Positions 8,894 to 17,740 of a DNA stretch of 64,000 bases are shown here, piece after piece (the stretch's first letter is position 1; every line of letters begins with the position of its first letter). The stretch covers positions 1-64,000 of the forward strand of contig NZ_RSEC01000035.1 in the NCBI RefSeq assembly GCF_003937945.1, written 5' to 3'. The notes beneath the pieces are model-generated. The model saw only the letters and a list, made by a program, of their open reading frames with translations. It was not told the DNA's origin and searched no databases. A program made the position numbers and the translations under genes. This DNA is from Amycolatopsis eburnea (GTDB lineage: Bacteria > Actinomycetota > Actinomycetes > Mycobacteriales > Pseudonocardiaceae).

Positions 8894-9514
8894 ATGACCC
8901 AACGCACCCCCGCGGCCCGCCGCGGCAGGCCACCCGGCACGAGCGCCCGCGAACTGGAGGTCATCGCGCTGCGGCTGTTCACCGAGCGCGGCTTCCACGA
9001 GACGACGGTCGACGAGATCGCCGCGGCCGCGGGCGTCAGCCGCCGCACGTTCTTCCGCTACTACGACGCCAAGTCCGACGTCCTCTGGAACGAGTTCGAC
9101 GCGGAGGTCGGCACGATCACCGAGCACCTCGCCGCGGCCGACGCCGACCTGCCGATCCTGGACGCGGTCCGCGAGGCGGTCATCGCGGCCAACCACTACC
9201 GCGCCGAGGACGTCCCGGAGCTCCGGATGCGGATGCACCTGCTCAGCTCGGTCCCGGAACTGGCGGCCAGCGCGACCCGCCACTACGACGCGTGGGAGCG
9301 AGCGGTCAGCGCGTACGTCGGCGCCCGAACCGGCCAGCCCGCGGACGCGCTGTACCCGCTGGCGGTCGGCCGCGCGGTGCTGGCCACGTGCCGCGCGGCG
9401 TACGAGCGCTGGTCGGCGCGGGCGGACGCGGACCTCACGGTGTACCTGGACGCGGCACTGCGGGCGCTGGCGAGCGGGTTCGCCGACCCGGCGGTCAGCG
9501 AACCCGGGGACTGA
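8894..9514 (+). CDS. mftR: TetR-family mycofactocin regulator MftR
   Basis: A 206-residue TetR protein divergent from mftA. The DNA-binding segment TVDEIAAAAGVSRRTFFRYYDAK is the form found in MftR proteins (FFRYY tail). The start is placed at ATG 8894, which gives the usual MftR N-terminus (MTQRTPAARRGRPPGT); an upstream in-frame ATG at 8846 would add 16 residues and run into the putative operator. MftR of mycobacteria represses mft genes and is released by acyl-CoA; that ligand is known for the family, not shown here. Confidence 0.85.
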   Translation: MTQRTPAARRGRPPGTSARELEVIALRLFTERGFHETTVDEIAAAAGVSRRTFFRYYDAKSDVLWNEFDAEVGTITEHLAAADADLPILDAVREAVIAANHYRAEDVPELRMRMHLLSSVPELAASATRHYDAWERAVSAYVGARTGQPADALYPLAVGRAVLATCRAAYERWSARADADLTVYLDAALRALASGFADPAVSEPGD

Positions 9515-9779
9515 CGTCAGCCGCGGCAGCCGCGTCTTGAACGCCGGACGTCAGGTTCCCGGCAAAGTCGCGCCGGGTGGGCCTGCGGCGTCTTGAATGA
9601 CTCATTCAGGACCTCCGAAGACCTGAATGAGTCATTCAGGACGCCGGAAATGCTGCCGCCGAGCAAGCCGCCGCACCCTCTGCCCTGGGTCCCGCTGTCA
9701 GAGGCCCGGCAAAGTCGCCCCGACGAGCGGGTGACCGGCGGCTGGTGTTGCGAGCCCGGCCGCACCGTTGCCGTGGGAG
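9515..9779. repeat. Intergenic palindromic element, copy 1
   Basis: The gap between convergent mftR and the permease gene holds a 53-bp inverted repeat at 9590-9642: two 23-bp arms, 21 of 23 paired, around CTCCGAA. Each arm contains its own palindrome, TGAATGACTCATTCA (9594-9608) and TGAATGAGTCATTCA (9624-9638). Outside the hairpin, the block CCCGGCAAAGTCGC occurs at 9558 and again at 9705. The same hairpin recurs at 27582-27634 and 38398-38450. It could act as a bidirectional terminator, although no T-tract follows. Confidence 0.75.
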
Positions 9780-11156
9780 TCAGTCGCGGGCGAGCTGCTC
9801 CTCCTCCACCGGCGCGGCCAGTTCCCACCCACCGCGCCGCCGGAGTACCAGGGCGTAGTACCCCATCGCCAGTACCACGATCCCCGCCGTCACCAGCAGG
9901 CTCGGGCGGCCCACCGCCGGGTCCAGGACGTTCTGGTACACCACGAACACCAGCACCGCCAGGGCCAGCACCGGGGCCACCGGGAACCACGGCATGCGGT
10001 ACCGCGCGTGGGCCGTCGAACCCGTGCGGCGGCCGATGATCGCGCCCAGGCAGAGGGCCGCGTAGACGGCCACGATCGACGTGCTCGTCACCACCAGCAG
10101 CAGCTGCGGGTCCACGAAACACAGTGCCGCCGCCACGATCCCGGTGCCAACGGTCGCCACCCACGGAGTGCCGAAGCGGGGGTGGACCGCCGACAGCGCG
10201 CGGTTGACCGTGCCCGGCCAGGCGCGGTCGCGGCCGCTGCTGAAGACCAGGCGGGAGCTGATCAGGACGATCGCGAGCACCGCGTTCACGATCGCCAGCG
10301 CGACCGCCAGGCTGAGCACCGTATCCAGCGTGCCGCCGCCGCGGGCGGTGATGAACGCCGACAGCATGTTCTCCGCGCCGAACAGCGCGGGCAGGTCCGG
10401 TGCGCCCAGCAGGACCGCCGTCACCGGGACCAGCTCGGCGACCACCGTGATCGCCAGCGCCAGGAGGATCGCGCGGGCGATGCCGCGGGGTGCGTCCTGG
10501 GTCTCCTCGCCGAAGTACACCGCCGAGCCGTAGCCGTTGTAGGCGAACATCGCCACCGACGTCGCGATCGCGATGGCGCCGATGGTCGCCGGGCCGCCGC
10601 CGGGCGCCACCGGGTGGGCGAGCAGGTCGGTGAACGGGCGGGCCGGGTGCAGCAGCCCGAGCGCGCCGACCACCACCAGCGCCAGGATCTCGATGGCCAG
10701 GAAGACGCCGGTCACCCACGCGTTCAGCTTGATGTCGAAGACCCCGACGACGGCCGCCAGCAGGCACGTCACCGCCGCGACCGCCGGCCCGGGCAGGCCC
10801 GGGAACAGCACGCCGAGGTAGGTCCCGACGCCGAGCGCGATCACCGCGACGATCAGCACCTGCGTGACGATCATCAGCCCCAGCACGGCGAACCCGGGCA
10901 GGCGGCCCAGCGTGCGGGCCACGATCGCGTACTCGCCGCCGGCCACCGGGAACGCCGACGCGAGTTCGGCGTAGACGAACGCCATGAACACGCCGACCAC
11001 CGCCGCGGCCGCGAAGCTGAAGAACGCGCCGCTCCCGGCGCCGGCGAGCACGCCCGGCGCGATGATGAACACCGAGGACGCGGGGCTGATCGCCGAGAGC
11101 GTGATGAGCAGGGTGCCGAGGGTGCGCAGGCCGCGGCGCAGGGCGGGGGTGGTCAC
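9780..11156 (-). CDS. APC-superfamily amino acid permease
   Basis: A 458-residue membrane protein with about 12 hydrophobic segments. TM1 contains ITLSAISPASSVFIIAPG, where the broken helix with small residues forms the substrate carboxylate site of APC transporters, and ELASAFPVAGGEYAIVAR is the conserved TM2-TM3 region. It should import amino acids or amines by proton symport. The start is GTG 11156. It is divergent from a TetR gene coupled to an aminopeptidase, suggesting uptake and hydrolysis of a peptide-like or amidic nutrient. Confidence 0.87.
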   Translation of the reverse strand: MTTPALRRGLRTLGTLLITLSAISPASSVFIIAPGVLAGAGSGAFFSFAAAAVVGVFMAFVYAELASAFPVAGGEYAIVARTLGRLPGFAVLGLMIVTQVLIVAVIALGVGTYLGVLFPGLPGPAVAAVTCLLAAVVGVFDIKLNAWVTGVFLAIEILALVVVGALGLLHPARPFTDLLAHPVAPGGGPATIGAIAIATSVAMFAYNGYGSAVYFGEETQDAPRGIARAILLALAITVVAELVPVTAVLLGAPDLPALFGAENMLSAFITARGGGTLDTVLSLAVALAIVNAVLAIVLISSRLVFSSGRDRAWPGTVNRALSAVHPRFGTPWVATVGTGIVAAALCFVDPQLLLVVTSTSIVAVYAALCLGAIIGRRTGSTAHARYRMPWFPVAPVLALAVLVFVVYQNVLDPAVGRPSLLVTAGIVVLAMGYYALVLRRRGGWELAAPVEEEQLARD

Positions 11157-11184
11157 GAGCGGGCCTCCAGTTCTCTGAAGCTCC

Positions 11185-11265
11185 TTCGAAAAACCGGGTG
11201 AGCACGCATCAAAGGCGCTTGAAGCCAGCTAGTCAAGTACTTGCTTTTTTCGAAGATCATTCGAA
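11185..11265. promoter_or_regulatory. Operator cluster between permease and TetR genes
   Basis: The 119-bp divergent gap contains TTCGAA-GATCA-TTCGAA at 11249-11265, 10 bp before the TetR start, and a third TTCGAA at 11185-11190 near the permease start. The paired site is a plausible TetR operator, and the third site would let the same protein control the permease. A separate 10-bp palindrome CAAGTACTTG lies at 11234-11243. Confidence 0.6.
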
Positions 11266-11275
11266 CAATGACCGC

Positions 11276-11878
11276 ATGGCACGACCGAGCAGGGCCCCCG
11301 AGCGGCGGGCCGAGCTGATCGCGGTGGCGCGCCGCGCCGTCGTCGAGCGCGGGGTCCTCAACCTGCGGCTGCGGGACATCGCCGACGGCGCCGGCCTGTC
11401 CTCGGGCTCGGTGCTCTACTACTTCCCCACCCTGACCGACCTCCTGCGGGAGGTGCAGCAGGAAGCCGTCGAGCGGTTCTGCACCCAGCGGGAAGAGGCC
11501 GCCCGCGGCGGGACACCGCGGGAGCGGCTGCTCGCCACGATCCGCAGCGGCCTGCCCACCGGGCCGTCCGACGAACTGTGCGTGCTGCTCTACGAACTCG
11601 GCACGATCGCCCGCCGCGACCCCGCGTACGCCGCCCGGCACGTCGCGCTGTTCGAGCGGCAGGTGCGGATCTACGCCGGCATCCTCGAAGCCGGCGCGGC
11701 GACCGGCGACTTCACCCTGACCGCCGAGCCGGTCGCGATCGCGCGGAACCTCGTCGCGCTCGAGGACGGCTACGGCCTGCACCTCACCCAGGCCGTGCCC
11801 ACTGTGGACCGGGACACCGCCGAAGCCATGCTGCTTTCCTTCGCCCGCACCGCCTGCAGCCTGGAGGACCTGTCATGA
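11276..11878 (+). CDS. TetR-family regulator of permease and aminopeptidase
   Basis: A 200-residue TetR protein; LRLRDIADGAGLSSGSVLYYFPT is the helix-turn-helix, and the C-terminal domain is of the BetI-like TetR_C_6 kind. ATG 11276 is used because the longer frame from 11198 would run through the TTCGAA operator. Its stop overlaps the ATG of the P1-family peptidase (ATGA), so it is co-transcribed with that enzyme and divergent from the permease. Confidence 0.88.
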   Translation: MARPSRAPERRAELIAVARRAVVERGVLNLRLRDIADGAGLSSGSVLYYFPTLTDLLREVQQEAVERFCTQREEAARGGTPRERLLATIRSGLPTGPSDELCVLLYELGTIARRDPAYAARHVALFERQVRIYAGILEAGAATGDFTLTAEPVAIARNLVALEDGYGLHLTQAVPTVDRDTAEAMLLSFARTACSLEDLS

Positions 11879-12942
11879 CCCGTGCCCGCGACCTGGGCAT
11901 CACGCTGCCCGGCCGGCCCGGCACGCACAACGCGCTCACCGACGTCCCCGGCGTCGAAGTCGGCTACACGACGCTCGTCGAGGGCGACTCGGTGCGCACC
12001 GGCGTCACCGCGATCCTTCCCCGCGGCCGCGCGGACTTCGCCGTGCCGTGCGCGGCCGGGACGTTTTCCTTGAACGGAAACGGGGAAATGACCGGCACGG
12101 CCTGGCTCGCCGAGACCGGCTCGCTGGCCCTGCCGGTGCTGATCACCAACACCCACGCCGTCGGGCCGTGCCACCGCGGCGTGATCGACTGGGTGGTGCG
12201 CGAGCGGCCCGACGTCGCGGCGGAGTGGCTGCTGCCGGTCGTCGCCGAGACCTGGGATGGCTACCTCAACGACATCAACGCCGCGACGATCCACAGTGGA
12301 CACGCTGTTGCAGCACTCGACTCGGCGTGCGGCGGCGCCCTCGAGGAGGGCTCAGTCGGCGGCGGCACGGGAATGACGTGCTACGGCTTCAAAGGCGGCA
12401 CCGGCACGGCGTCCCGGCTGGTGGCCTACGGCCCCGACGAGTACACCGTCGGCGTGCTGGTGCAGGCCAACTTCGGCAGCCGCCGCGAACTCACGGTCGC
12501 CGGGGAACCGGTGGGAACGCTGCTGGCGGCCGACGACCCGATGGCGGACTGGGCCCCGGCGCCACCCGGCGCGGGTTCGGTGATCGTCGTGATCGGCACC
12601 GACGCACCGCTGCTGCCCGGGCAGTGCACGGCGCTCGCCCGGCGCGTCCCGCTCGGCCTCGCCCGCACCGGCACGACCGGCTCGCACTTCTCGGGCGACC
12701 TGTTCCTCGCCTTCAGCACCGCGAACCCCGGCGCGCTGACGAGCGCTTTCCCGCGCACCACCGAAGCCGAGTACGAAAGCCTCCGGTTCGTGCCGTGGGG
12801 CCGGATCGACCCGTTCTTCGAAGCGGTCGTGCAGGCCGTCGAGGAAGCCGTGCTCAACGCGCTCGTCGCCGGCCGGGAGATGACCGGCCACCGCGGGCAC
12901 CGCGCGCCCGCGCTGCCGATCGCGCACTGGACGGGTCCCTGA
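11875..12942 (+). CDS. P1-family (DmpA/BapA-like) aminopeptidase
   Basis: A 355-residue N-terminal-nucleophile hydrolase of family S58. TDVPGVEVGYTT opens the fold as in DmpA, and SHFSGDLFLAFSTAN is the autoprocessing site; Ser273 is the likely nucleophile exposed after self-cleavage before it. Relatives release D-amino acids, beta-amino acids or L-residues from peptide N-termini. There is no signal peptide, so the enzyme is cytoplasmic. Coupling to the TetR gene and the divergent permease suggests a small uptake-and-hydrolysis regulon. Confidence 0.85.
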   Translation: MTRARDLGITLPGRPGTHNALTDVPGVEVGYTTLVEGDSVRTGVTAILPRGRADFAVPCAAGTFSLNGNGEMTGTAWLAETGSLALPVLITNTHAVGPCHRGVIDWVVRERPDVAAEWLLPVVAETWDGYLNDINAATIHSGHAVAALDSACGGALEEGSVGGGTGMTCYGFKGGTGTASRLVAYGPDEYTVGVLVQANFGSRRELTVAGEPVGTLLAADDPMADWAPAPPGAGSVIVVIGTDAPLLPGQCTALARRVPLGLARTGTTGSHFSGDLFLAFSTANPGALTSAFPRTTEAEYESLRFVPWGRIDPFFEAVVQAVEEAVLNALVAGREMTGHRGHRAPALPIAHWTGP

Positions 12943-13137
12943 CGGGGTCGTTCTCGGTGATCATCCCGATGTCCGGCGCCGAACCCGGCAATACGGTCGA
13001 AGGATGCGAAAAGCGCTAGCCGCCGGGCTCACCGGCTGCCCGCGCCCACCGGCCCGTACGCCGTCGGCAGCACCGAGCTGCACCTCGTCGACCACGCCCG
13101 GCCGGACCCGTGGGTCGCGGGCACGACCCGGGAGCTG

Positions 13138-14052
13138 ATGATCACCGTGCGGTACCTGGCGCACCCGGGTGGCCCCAAGACGCCTTATCTGACCCCCGGT
13201 GCCGCCGGGCCGGTGGCCGAAGAAGACTCGCGCCAGCTGGGCATCCCGGCCGACCGGCTGGACTACACCTTCCCCACGCACGCCCGCACCGGCGCTCCCG
13301 CGACCGGCGGACCGCGGCCGGTCCTGCTCTATTCGCCCAGCGCGAAGTACCCGCGTTCGGTCGGGACGGCGCTGCTCGAACAGCTCACGAGCGAGGGCTA
13401 CGTGACGGTGGCGATCGACCACACGCACGAGCCCGCGGCGGTGGAGTTCCCCGGCGGCCGCGTCGAACGGCGGGTGCTGCCGTCCGGCCCGGACGCGGGC
13501 AAGCAGCTCATCGCCACCCGGGTGGCCGACACCCGGTTCGTCCTCGACGCGCTGGAAACCCTGGCCCGGGGCGGGAATCCCGACGCCGAGCGGCGGGAAC
13601 TGCCGCGGCTTTCCCTGGACCTTTCGCGGATCGGCATGTTCGGCCACTCCGGCGGCGGCTTCACCACCGGCGAGACCATGGTTTCCGACCGGCGCGTCGA
13701 CGCGGGCGCCGACCTCGACGGCAGCATGGCGTACTCCCAGTCGAACCGCGACTACGGCCGGATCGCCACCGAAGGCCTCGACCGGCCGTTCCTCCTGCTG
13801 AGCGCGGGCGACCACAGCGCCGCGTCCGACGGTTCCTGGCAGGAGTTCCTGCGCCACCAGCGCGGGCCGGTCCGCGAGCACCACCTGCCCGACGGCGAGC
13901 ACTTCAGCTACACCGACTACCAGGTTCTCCTCCCCCGGCTCGGGCTCGGCCCGGGGTCGATCGCGCCGTACGTCGGCACGATCGACCCCGGCCGCAGCCT
14001 GGCCACCCAGCGCGCGGTGCTGAGCGCCTTCTTCGCGCGCTACCCCCGCTGA
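13138..14052 (+). CDS. PAF-acetylhydrolase-like lipase, 5' end damaged
   Basis: An alpha/beta hydrolase of 304 residues from ATG 13138, with nucleophile elbow GMFGHSGGGF, the upstream segment VAIDHTHEPAA and a C-terminal GEHFSYTD His region, as in secreted platelet-activating-factor acetylhydrolase-like esterases. Homologous sequence clearly continues upstream in frame (LPAPTGPYAVGSTELHLVD) without any usable start until a stop at 12958. A signal-peptide-like start MRKALAAGLTG lies at 13004 in another frame. The gene therefore appears to have lost part of its signal region and reading frame. ATG 13138 has no good ribosome site. Probably inactive or not secreted. Confidence 0.6.
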   Translation: MITVRYLAHPGGPKTPYLTPGAAGPVAEEDSRQLGIPADRLDYTFPTHARTGAPATGGPRPVLLYSPSAKYPRSVGTALLEQLTSEGYVTVAIDHTHEPAAVEFPGGRVERRVLPSGPDAGKQLIATRVADTRFVLDALETLARGGNPDAERRELPRLSLDLSRIGMFGHSGGGFTTGETMVSDRRVDAGADLDGSMAYSQSNRDYGRIATEGLDRPFLLLSAGDHSAASDGSWQEFLRHQRGPVREHHLPDGEHFSYTDYQVLLPRLGLGPGSIAPYVGTIDPGRSLATQRAVLSAFFARYPR

Positions 14053-14053
14053 G

Positions 14054-15925
14054 TCACCTTCGGGTCCACTGCTGGTTGGCCCCGCCGCCGCACGCCCAGA
14101 GGATGATCTTCGTGCCGTTCGCGGTGGCGGCGCCGCTCGCGTCCAGGCACAGCCCGGACAGCGCGTTGGTGACGGTCCCGTTCGCGTTCAGCGTCCATTG
14201 CTGGTTGCGCTGGCCGTTGCAGTCCCAAATGACGACGGCCGTCCCGTTGGCCGTGCCGTTGTTGTACGCGTCCAAGCACTTCGTGCCGTTCACGACGAGC
14301 TGGCCGCGCACCGGCGCCCACGTCTGGTTCGGCCCGGCGGCGCAGTCCCACAGCTGCGCCTGGACGCCGTTGGCGATGCTGTTGTCGTTCACGTCGAGGC
14401 AGCGGCCCGACTGCGTGCCGACGACCTGGACCCCGGCGGTCCCGGGCAGCGGCAGCACCGCGACGTCGGTGACCGGCGGTGGCGCCCCCGTGAGCTTCAG
14501 GGTGTTCGTGCCCTTGCCCAGGGAGACCACCGCCGAGACGCTCTTGGCCGCTCCCCCGGTCGCCGGGAAGGCGAGGGCGGTCGGCTGCTGGCCGTTGACC
14601 GCGAGGGTCGCGGCCTGCGCGGTGGTCGCGCTGTAGGTGAAGGTCGCGACGGCCAGCCCGGTCGCGGCCGCGGTGACCGTAGTGCCGTGCGCGGCCGCGG
14701 CGTCGGTGCCTTCGACGGTCAGCAGCACCGAGTCACCGGCCGGCACGCTGACGCGGTAACCGGTGCTGTAGCTGCCTTTGTCGGCGGCGGCCCACAGGTT
14801 CCGGACCCGCGCCGCGGCCGGCGTCAGGCCGAGATCGGCCCAGCGCGCGGTCATCGTCGCCGCCGACGATGTCCGGTTGAGCAGCAGCACCGCGCGTTTT
14901 CCGGTACCGCTCAGGACTTTCCCGTAGACCTGGAGCCCGGCGGCGTCCTCGGCGACCTTGACCCCTTGCAGGCCACGGGAATCCTGGTCGACGGCGATGA
15001 CTTCCCGGTTCTTCAGGATGTTCGCCGTCTCCGCACTCATTGTCGCGAGGTTGTTGCCCGCCAGCAGCGGTGCCCCGGAGACCGCCCACATCCCGAACTC
15101 GGTCCGGCCCTGCGCGGCGGAGAGGCCGGGCATCCCGACGGTCAGCATGTCGGGGTCGTTGACGTACCCGGTGTGCTGCGAGACGGGGTGCTGCGCCTGG
15201 TCGAAGCTGGTGAGCGCCTGTGGCAGGGTCGCGGACTGGCCGTAGTAGATGATGTCCGTGCCGGTGCGCCACATCGGGGCCGTGCCGGGCCCCCAGTTCC
15301 ACGGGTTCTTCTTGCCCCAGTCGCAGATCGACAGCGCGAGCGCCCGCCCGGTCTGCGCGGTCGCGGCCCGGTTGGCGTCGCTGATCGCCCGGTACGTGCT
15401 CGCCGGGTCGAGCCCTTCGGCGTCGCCGCCGCACCAGTCGACCTTGACGAAGTCGAAGCCCCAGCGCTGGAACTGCAGCATGTCCTGCAGGTAGTGGCCC
15501 TCGCTGCCGGACCCGGGCGCCGCCGGGCGGCCGGTCGGGTAGTAGTACCCGCACCCGTCGCGCCCGGCGTCGGTGTAGATCCCGGCTTTCAACCCCAGCT
15601 CGTGCAGGTAATCCGCGATCGCCGACATCCCGCCGGGCCACTCGGCGGGGTCGACGGTGATGTTGCCGGCGCTGTCGCGGGTGCCCTGCCACCAGCCTTC
15701 GTCGATGTTGACGTAGCTGTAGCCGGCGTCCTTGAGGCCCGCGGACACCAGCGCGTCGGCCTGCGCCTTGATGACGGAGTAGTCGATCTTCGCGGCGAAG
15801 GTGTTCCACGACGCCCAGCCCATGACGGGCGGCGGCACGGCCACCTCCGCCGCGACGGCGACCCCGGCCCCCGGCACGACTCCGGCGAACGCGAGGACCA
15901 CGGACAGCAACCAGCGCAGCTTCAC
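14054..15925 (-). CDS. Secreted GH27 alpha-galactosidase with ricin-type CBM13
   Basis: A 623-residue secreted glycosidase. A signal peptide (about 1-26, ends AVAA) precedes a GH27 barrel with PPVMGWASWNTF, nucleophile Asp163 in KVDWCGG and acid/base Asp259 in NDPDML. A beta-sandwich and a linker follow, then a C-terminal ricin B lectin domain (about 495-623) with three CLD/QW repeats (GRCLDVNDN, TKCLDAYNN, GLCLDASG). It should release terminal alpha-galactose from plant oligosaccharides or galactomannan. The start is GTG 15925 with GGAG upstream. A LacI-type operator sits 27 bp before it. The 3' end lies one base from the convergent lipase gene. Confidence 0.93.
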   Translation of the reverse strand: MKLRWLLSVVLAFAGVVPGAGVAVAAEVAVPPPVMGWASWNTFAAKIDYSVIKAQADALVSAGLKDAGYSYVNIDEGWWQGTRDSAGNITVDPAEWPGGMSAIADYLHELGLKAGIYTDAGRDGCGYYYPTGRPAAPGSGSEGHYLQDMLQFQRWGFDFVKVDWCGGDAEGLDPASTYRAISDANRAATAQTGRALALSICDWGKKNPWNWGPGTAPMWRTGTDIIYYGQSATLPQALTSFDQAQHPVSQHTGYVNDPDMLTVGMPGLSAAQGRTEFGMWAVSGAPLLAGNNLATMSAETANILKNREVIAVDQDSRGLQGVKVAEDAAGLQVYGKVLSGTGKRAVLLLNRTSSAATMTARWADLGLTPAAARVRNLWAAADKGSYSTGYRVSVPAGDSVLLTVEGTDAAAAHGTTVTAAATGLAVATFTYSATTAQAATLAVNGQQPTALAFPATGGAAKSVSAVVSLGKGTNTLKLTGAPPPVTDVAVLPLPGTAGVQVVGTQSGRCLDVNDNSIANGVQAQLWDCAAGPNQTWAPVRGQLVVNGTKCLDAYNNGTANGTAVVIWDCNGQRNQQWTLNANGTVTNALSGLCLDASGAATANGTKIILWACGGGANQQWTRR

Positions 15926-15952
15926 GGCATCGCTCCGACCTCGTCGTCAGAA

Positions 15953-15966
15953 TGTTAACGCTAACA
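15953..15966. promoter_or_regulatory. LacI-type operator for the alpha-galactosidase
   Basis: TGTTAACGCTAACA is a 14-bp palindrome (one mismatched pair) with the central CG expected of LacI/GalR-family operators. It is 28 bp upstream of the galactosidase start, so binding should block transcription until a galactoside inducer appears. No LacI-type gene is in the window, so the regulator acts in trans. Confidence 0.7.
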
Positions 15967-16029
15967 AGCGTTGTCCGGCTTGCATTCTGAACGGCGCGGC
16001 GATCAGCCGTCAAGCGGCGAACGGCGGAA

Positions 16030-17574
16030 CTACCGCCGGACGGCACCCGCCTCCCCGTCGGCGATGACGAAGCTCGCCCGGGTGCTCACCGGCGCCCCCG
16101 GCCGCGAAACGTAGTCGACCACGCGGTAATCCGCCGTCCACTCCGTCCGCGTGACGACGTTGCGGACGTACCCCCGCTTCCGGTTGACGAACTTGAGATG
16201 CGGGTTTTCGCTCAGCTGCACCGCATCGCCGGCGTTCTGCTCGACACCGTCGCCACCCGAGGTGATCGACGTGCCCACCAGCTCGGTGCCCACCGTCGCC
16301 GACGCCGGGTTCGCGAAGTCGGCCTTGATGTCGGCGACGTAGCTCGCGTGGACGTCGCCGGTGATCACCACCGGGTTGCTCGCCTTCGCCAGGTGGTCGC
16401 GGACGAAGTCGCGCTCGACCGGGTAGCTGTCCCAGGCGTCGTCGCTGAAGCTCTGCTCCGGGCCCGCGGTGAAGTCGCGGGCGGAGAAGAACACCTGCTG
16501 CGCCAGGATGTTCCACCGCGCGGTCGGGCCGGCCAGGTTGCCCAGCAGCCACGCCTTCTGCGCGGCGCCGAGGATCGTGCGGTCCGGGTCGAGGCGCTGC
16601 TGCGGCGACACCTCCTGGTCGTCGCGGAACTGCCGGGTGTCGAGCAGGTGGACGTCGGCGAGGTCACCGAAGGTCAGCCTGCGGTGGATCCGGATGTCCG
16701 GGCCGGCCGGGCGCTGGGCCCGCCGCAGCGGCATGTGCTCGTAGTAGGCCTGGAACGCGGCCGCGCGGCGCTGCCGGAACACCGCCGGGTCCTGGTCGGG
16801 CTCGGTGTCGGGCTGGGAGATGTCGCCCGCCCAGTTGTTCTCCACCTCGTGGTCGTCGAACACGACCGCCCACGGGAACGCGGCGTGCGCGGCCTGCAGG
16901 TCGGGGTCGGTCTTGTACTGCGCGAGCCGGATGCGGTAGTCGGCCGGCGTCCAGATCTCGGCGGCGGGCGCGTGGCCCCGGCCGATCGTGCCCTGGGCGC
17001 CGCCTTCGTAGATGTAGTCGCCGAGGAACGCGACCAGGTCCAGGTCTTCCTCCGCCATATGCCGGTAGGCGGTGTAGAAGCCCTCCGGGTAGTTCTGGCA
17101 GCTGGCGAAGGCGAACGCGAACCGGTCGGTCCGCGCGCCCGGCCGCGGCGCGGTCTTCGTGCGGCCCACCGGGCTCAGCTCGCTGCCGGCGCGGAAGCGG
17201 TAGAAGTACTCCCTGCCCGGCCGCAGCCCGCCGACCTCGACGTGCACCGCGTGGGCCGCCTCGGGCCGGGCGAGTCCGGCGCCCGCCGCGACGACGCGGT
17301 GGAACCGCTCGTCCTCGGCGACCTGCCAGCTCACCGGCACCGGCCGCGCGGGCATGCCGCCGTCGGGCGCCAGGGGCTCGGGTGCGAGCCGCGTCCACAG
17401 CACCACGCCGCCGGGCAGCGGGTCGCCCGAGGCGACGCCCAGCGTGAACGGGGACCGGACCGGCGCGGACCCGGCGCCTTCCGCGGCCGCGGCGGGAACC
17501 CCGGACAGCGCGGCGGCGCCGAGCGCGGCCGTACCCGCGAGGAGGACCCGTCGTCGCGACGGTGTGCCTGCCAT
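16030..17574 (-). CDS. phoD: Tat-exported alkaline phosphatase PhoD
   Basis: A 514-residue PhoD-type phosphodiesterase/alkaline phosphatase. The N-terminus has a twin-arginine signal (SRRRVLLAG, then an Ala-rich core ending AAAA), followed by the N-terminal beta domain (SPFTLGVASGDPLPGGVVLWTR). Metal-site motifs are FASCQNY, FLGDYIYEGG, FDDHEVENNW and VITGDVHASY. It hydrolyses phosphomono- and diesters outside the cell to gain phosphate. ATG 17574 is preceded by GAGGTG. A possible PHO box lies upstream. Confidence 0.93.
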   Translation of the reverse strand: MAGTPSRRRVLLAGTAALGAAALSGVPAAAAEGAGSAPVRSPFTLGVASGDPLPGGVVLWTRLAPEPLAPDGGMPARPVPVSWQVAEDERFHRVVAAGAGLARPEAAHAVHVEVGGLRPGREYFYRFRAGSELSPVGRTKTAPRPGARTDRFAFAFASCQNYPEGFYTAYRHMAEEDLDLVAFLGDYIYEGGAQGTIGRGHAPAAEIWTPADYRIRLAQYKTDPDLQAAHAAFPWAVVFDDHEVENNWAGDISQPDTEPDQDPAVFRQRRAAAFQAYYEHMPLRRAQRPAGPDIRIHRRLTFGDLADVHLLDTRQFRDDQEVSPQQRLDPDRTILGAAQKAWLLGNLAGPTARWNILAQQVFFSARDFTAGPEQSFSDDAWDSYPVERDFVRDHLAKASNPVVITGDVHASYVADIKADFANPASATVGTELVGTSITSGGDGVEQNAGDAVQLSENPHLKFVNRKRGYVRNVVTRTEWTADYRVVDYVSRPGAPVSTRASFVIADGEAGAVRR

Positions 17575-17643
17575 GTGTCACCTCTTCCGAAAAGACCGAA
17601 TGCGGCCCTCAAGCTAAATTCGCCGAATGACCACGGTGCGACA

Positions 17644-17665
17644 TCGTGGTGACCCGGTGGTGTAC
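17644..17665 (-). promoter_or_regulatory. Candidate PHO box upstream of phoD
   Basis: On the minus strand two adjacent 11-mers, GTACACCACCG and GGTCACCACGA, form an imperfect direct repeat (7 of 11 identical) of the GKTCA-type unit bound by PhoP in actinomycetes. It lies 70-91 bp before the phoD start. The match is partial. Confidence 0.4.
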
Positions 17666-17710
17666 ACCCGGATTGGTGATGGCGATCCCGCCAGATTCGG
17701 AGCGTGACGG

Positions 17711-17730
17711 CTAGCTTGCTAGCATGCTAG
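17711..17730. promoter_or_regulatory. Repeated operator upstream of the RHH gene
   Basis: CTAGCTTGCTAGCATGCTAG is an array of 8-bp units (CTAGCWTG) ending in a half unit. Short direct repeats at 8-bp spacing are the classical binding pattern of ribbon-helix-helix dimers, and the array ends 10 bp before the start of a gene for such a protein, so autoregulation is likely. Confidence 0.6.
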
Positions 17731-17740
17731 GGTCGGGTCC

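Noticed and set aside
9594..9638. CRISPR-like repeat-spacer array
   Set aside because: Only two units occur per site, each palindromic, and the spacer is 7 bases; the three sites are dispersed, with no cas genes.
9594..9638. TGAGTCA core as a GCN4/AP-1-type binding site
   Set aside because: Those are eukaryotic bZIP sites; the match is a by-product of the palindrome.
12048..13019. An ORF overlapping the P1-family peptidase and reaching the damaged lipase start
   Set aside because: It is an out-of-frame shadow of the peptidase, with Arg-rich composition.
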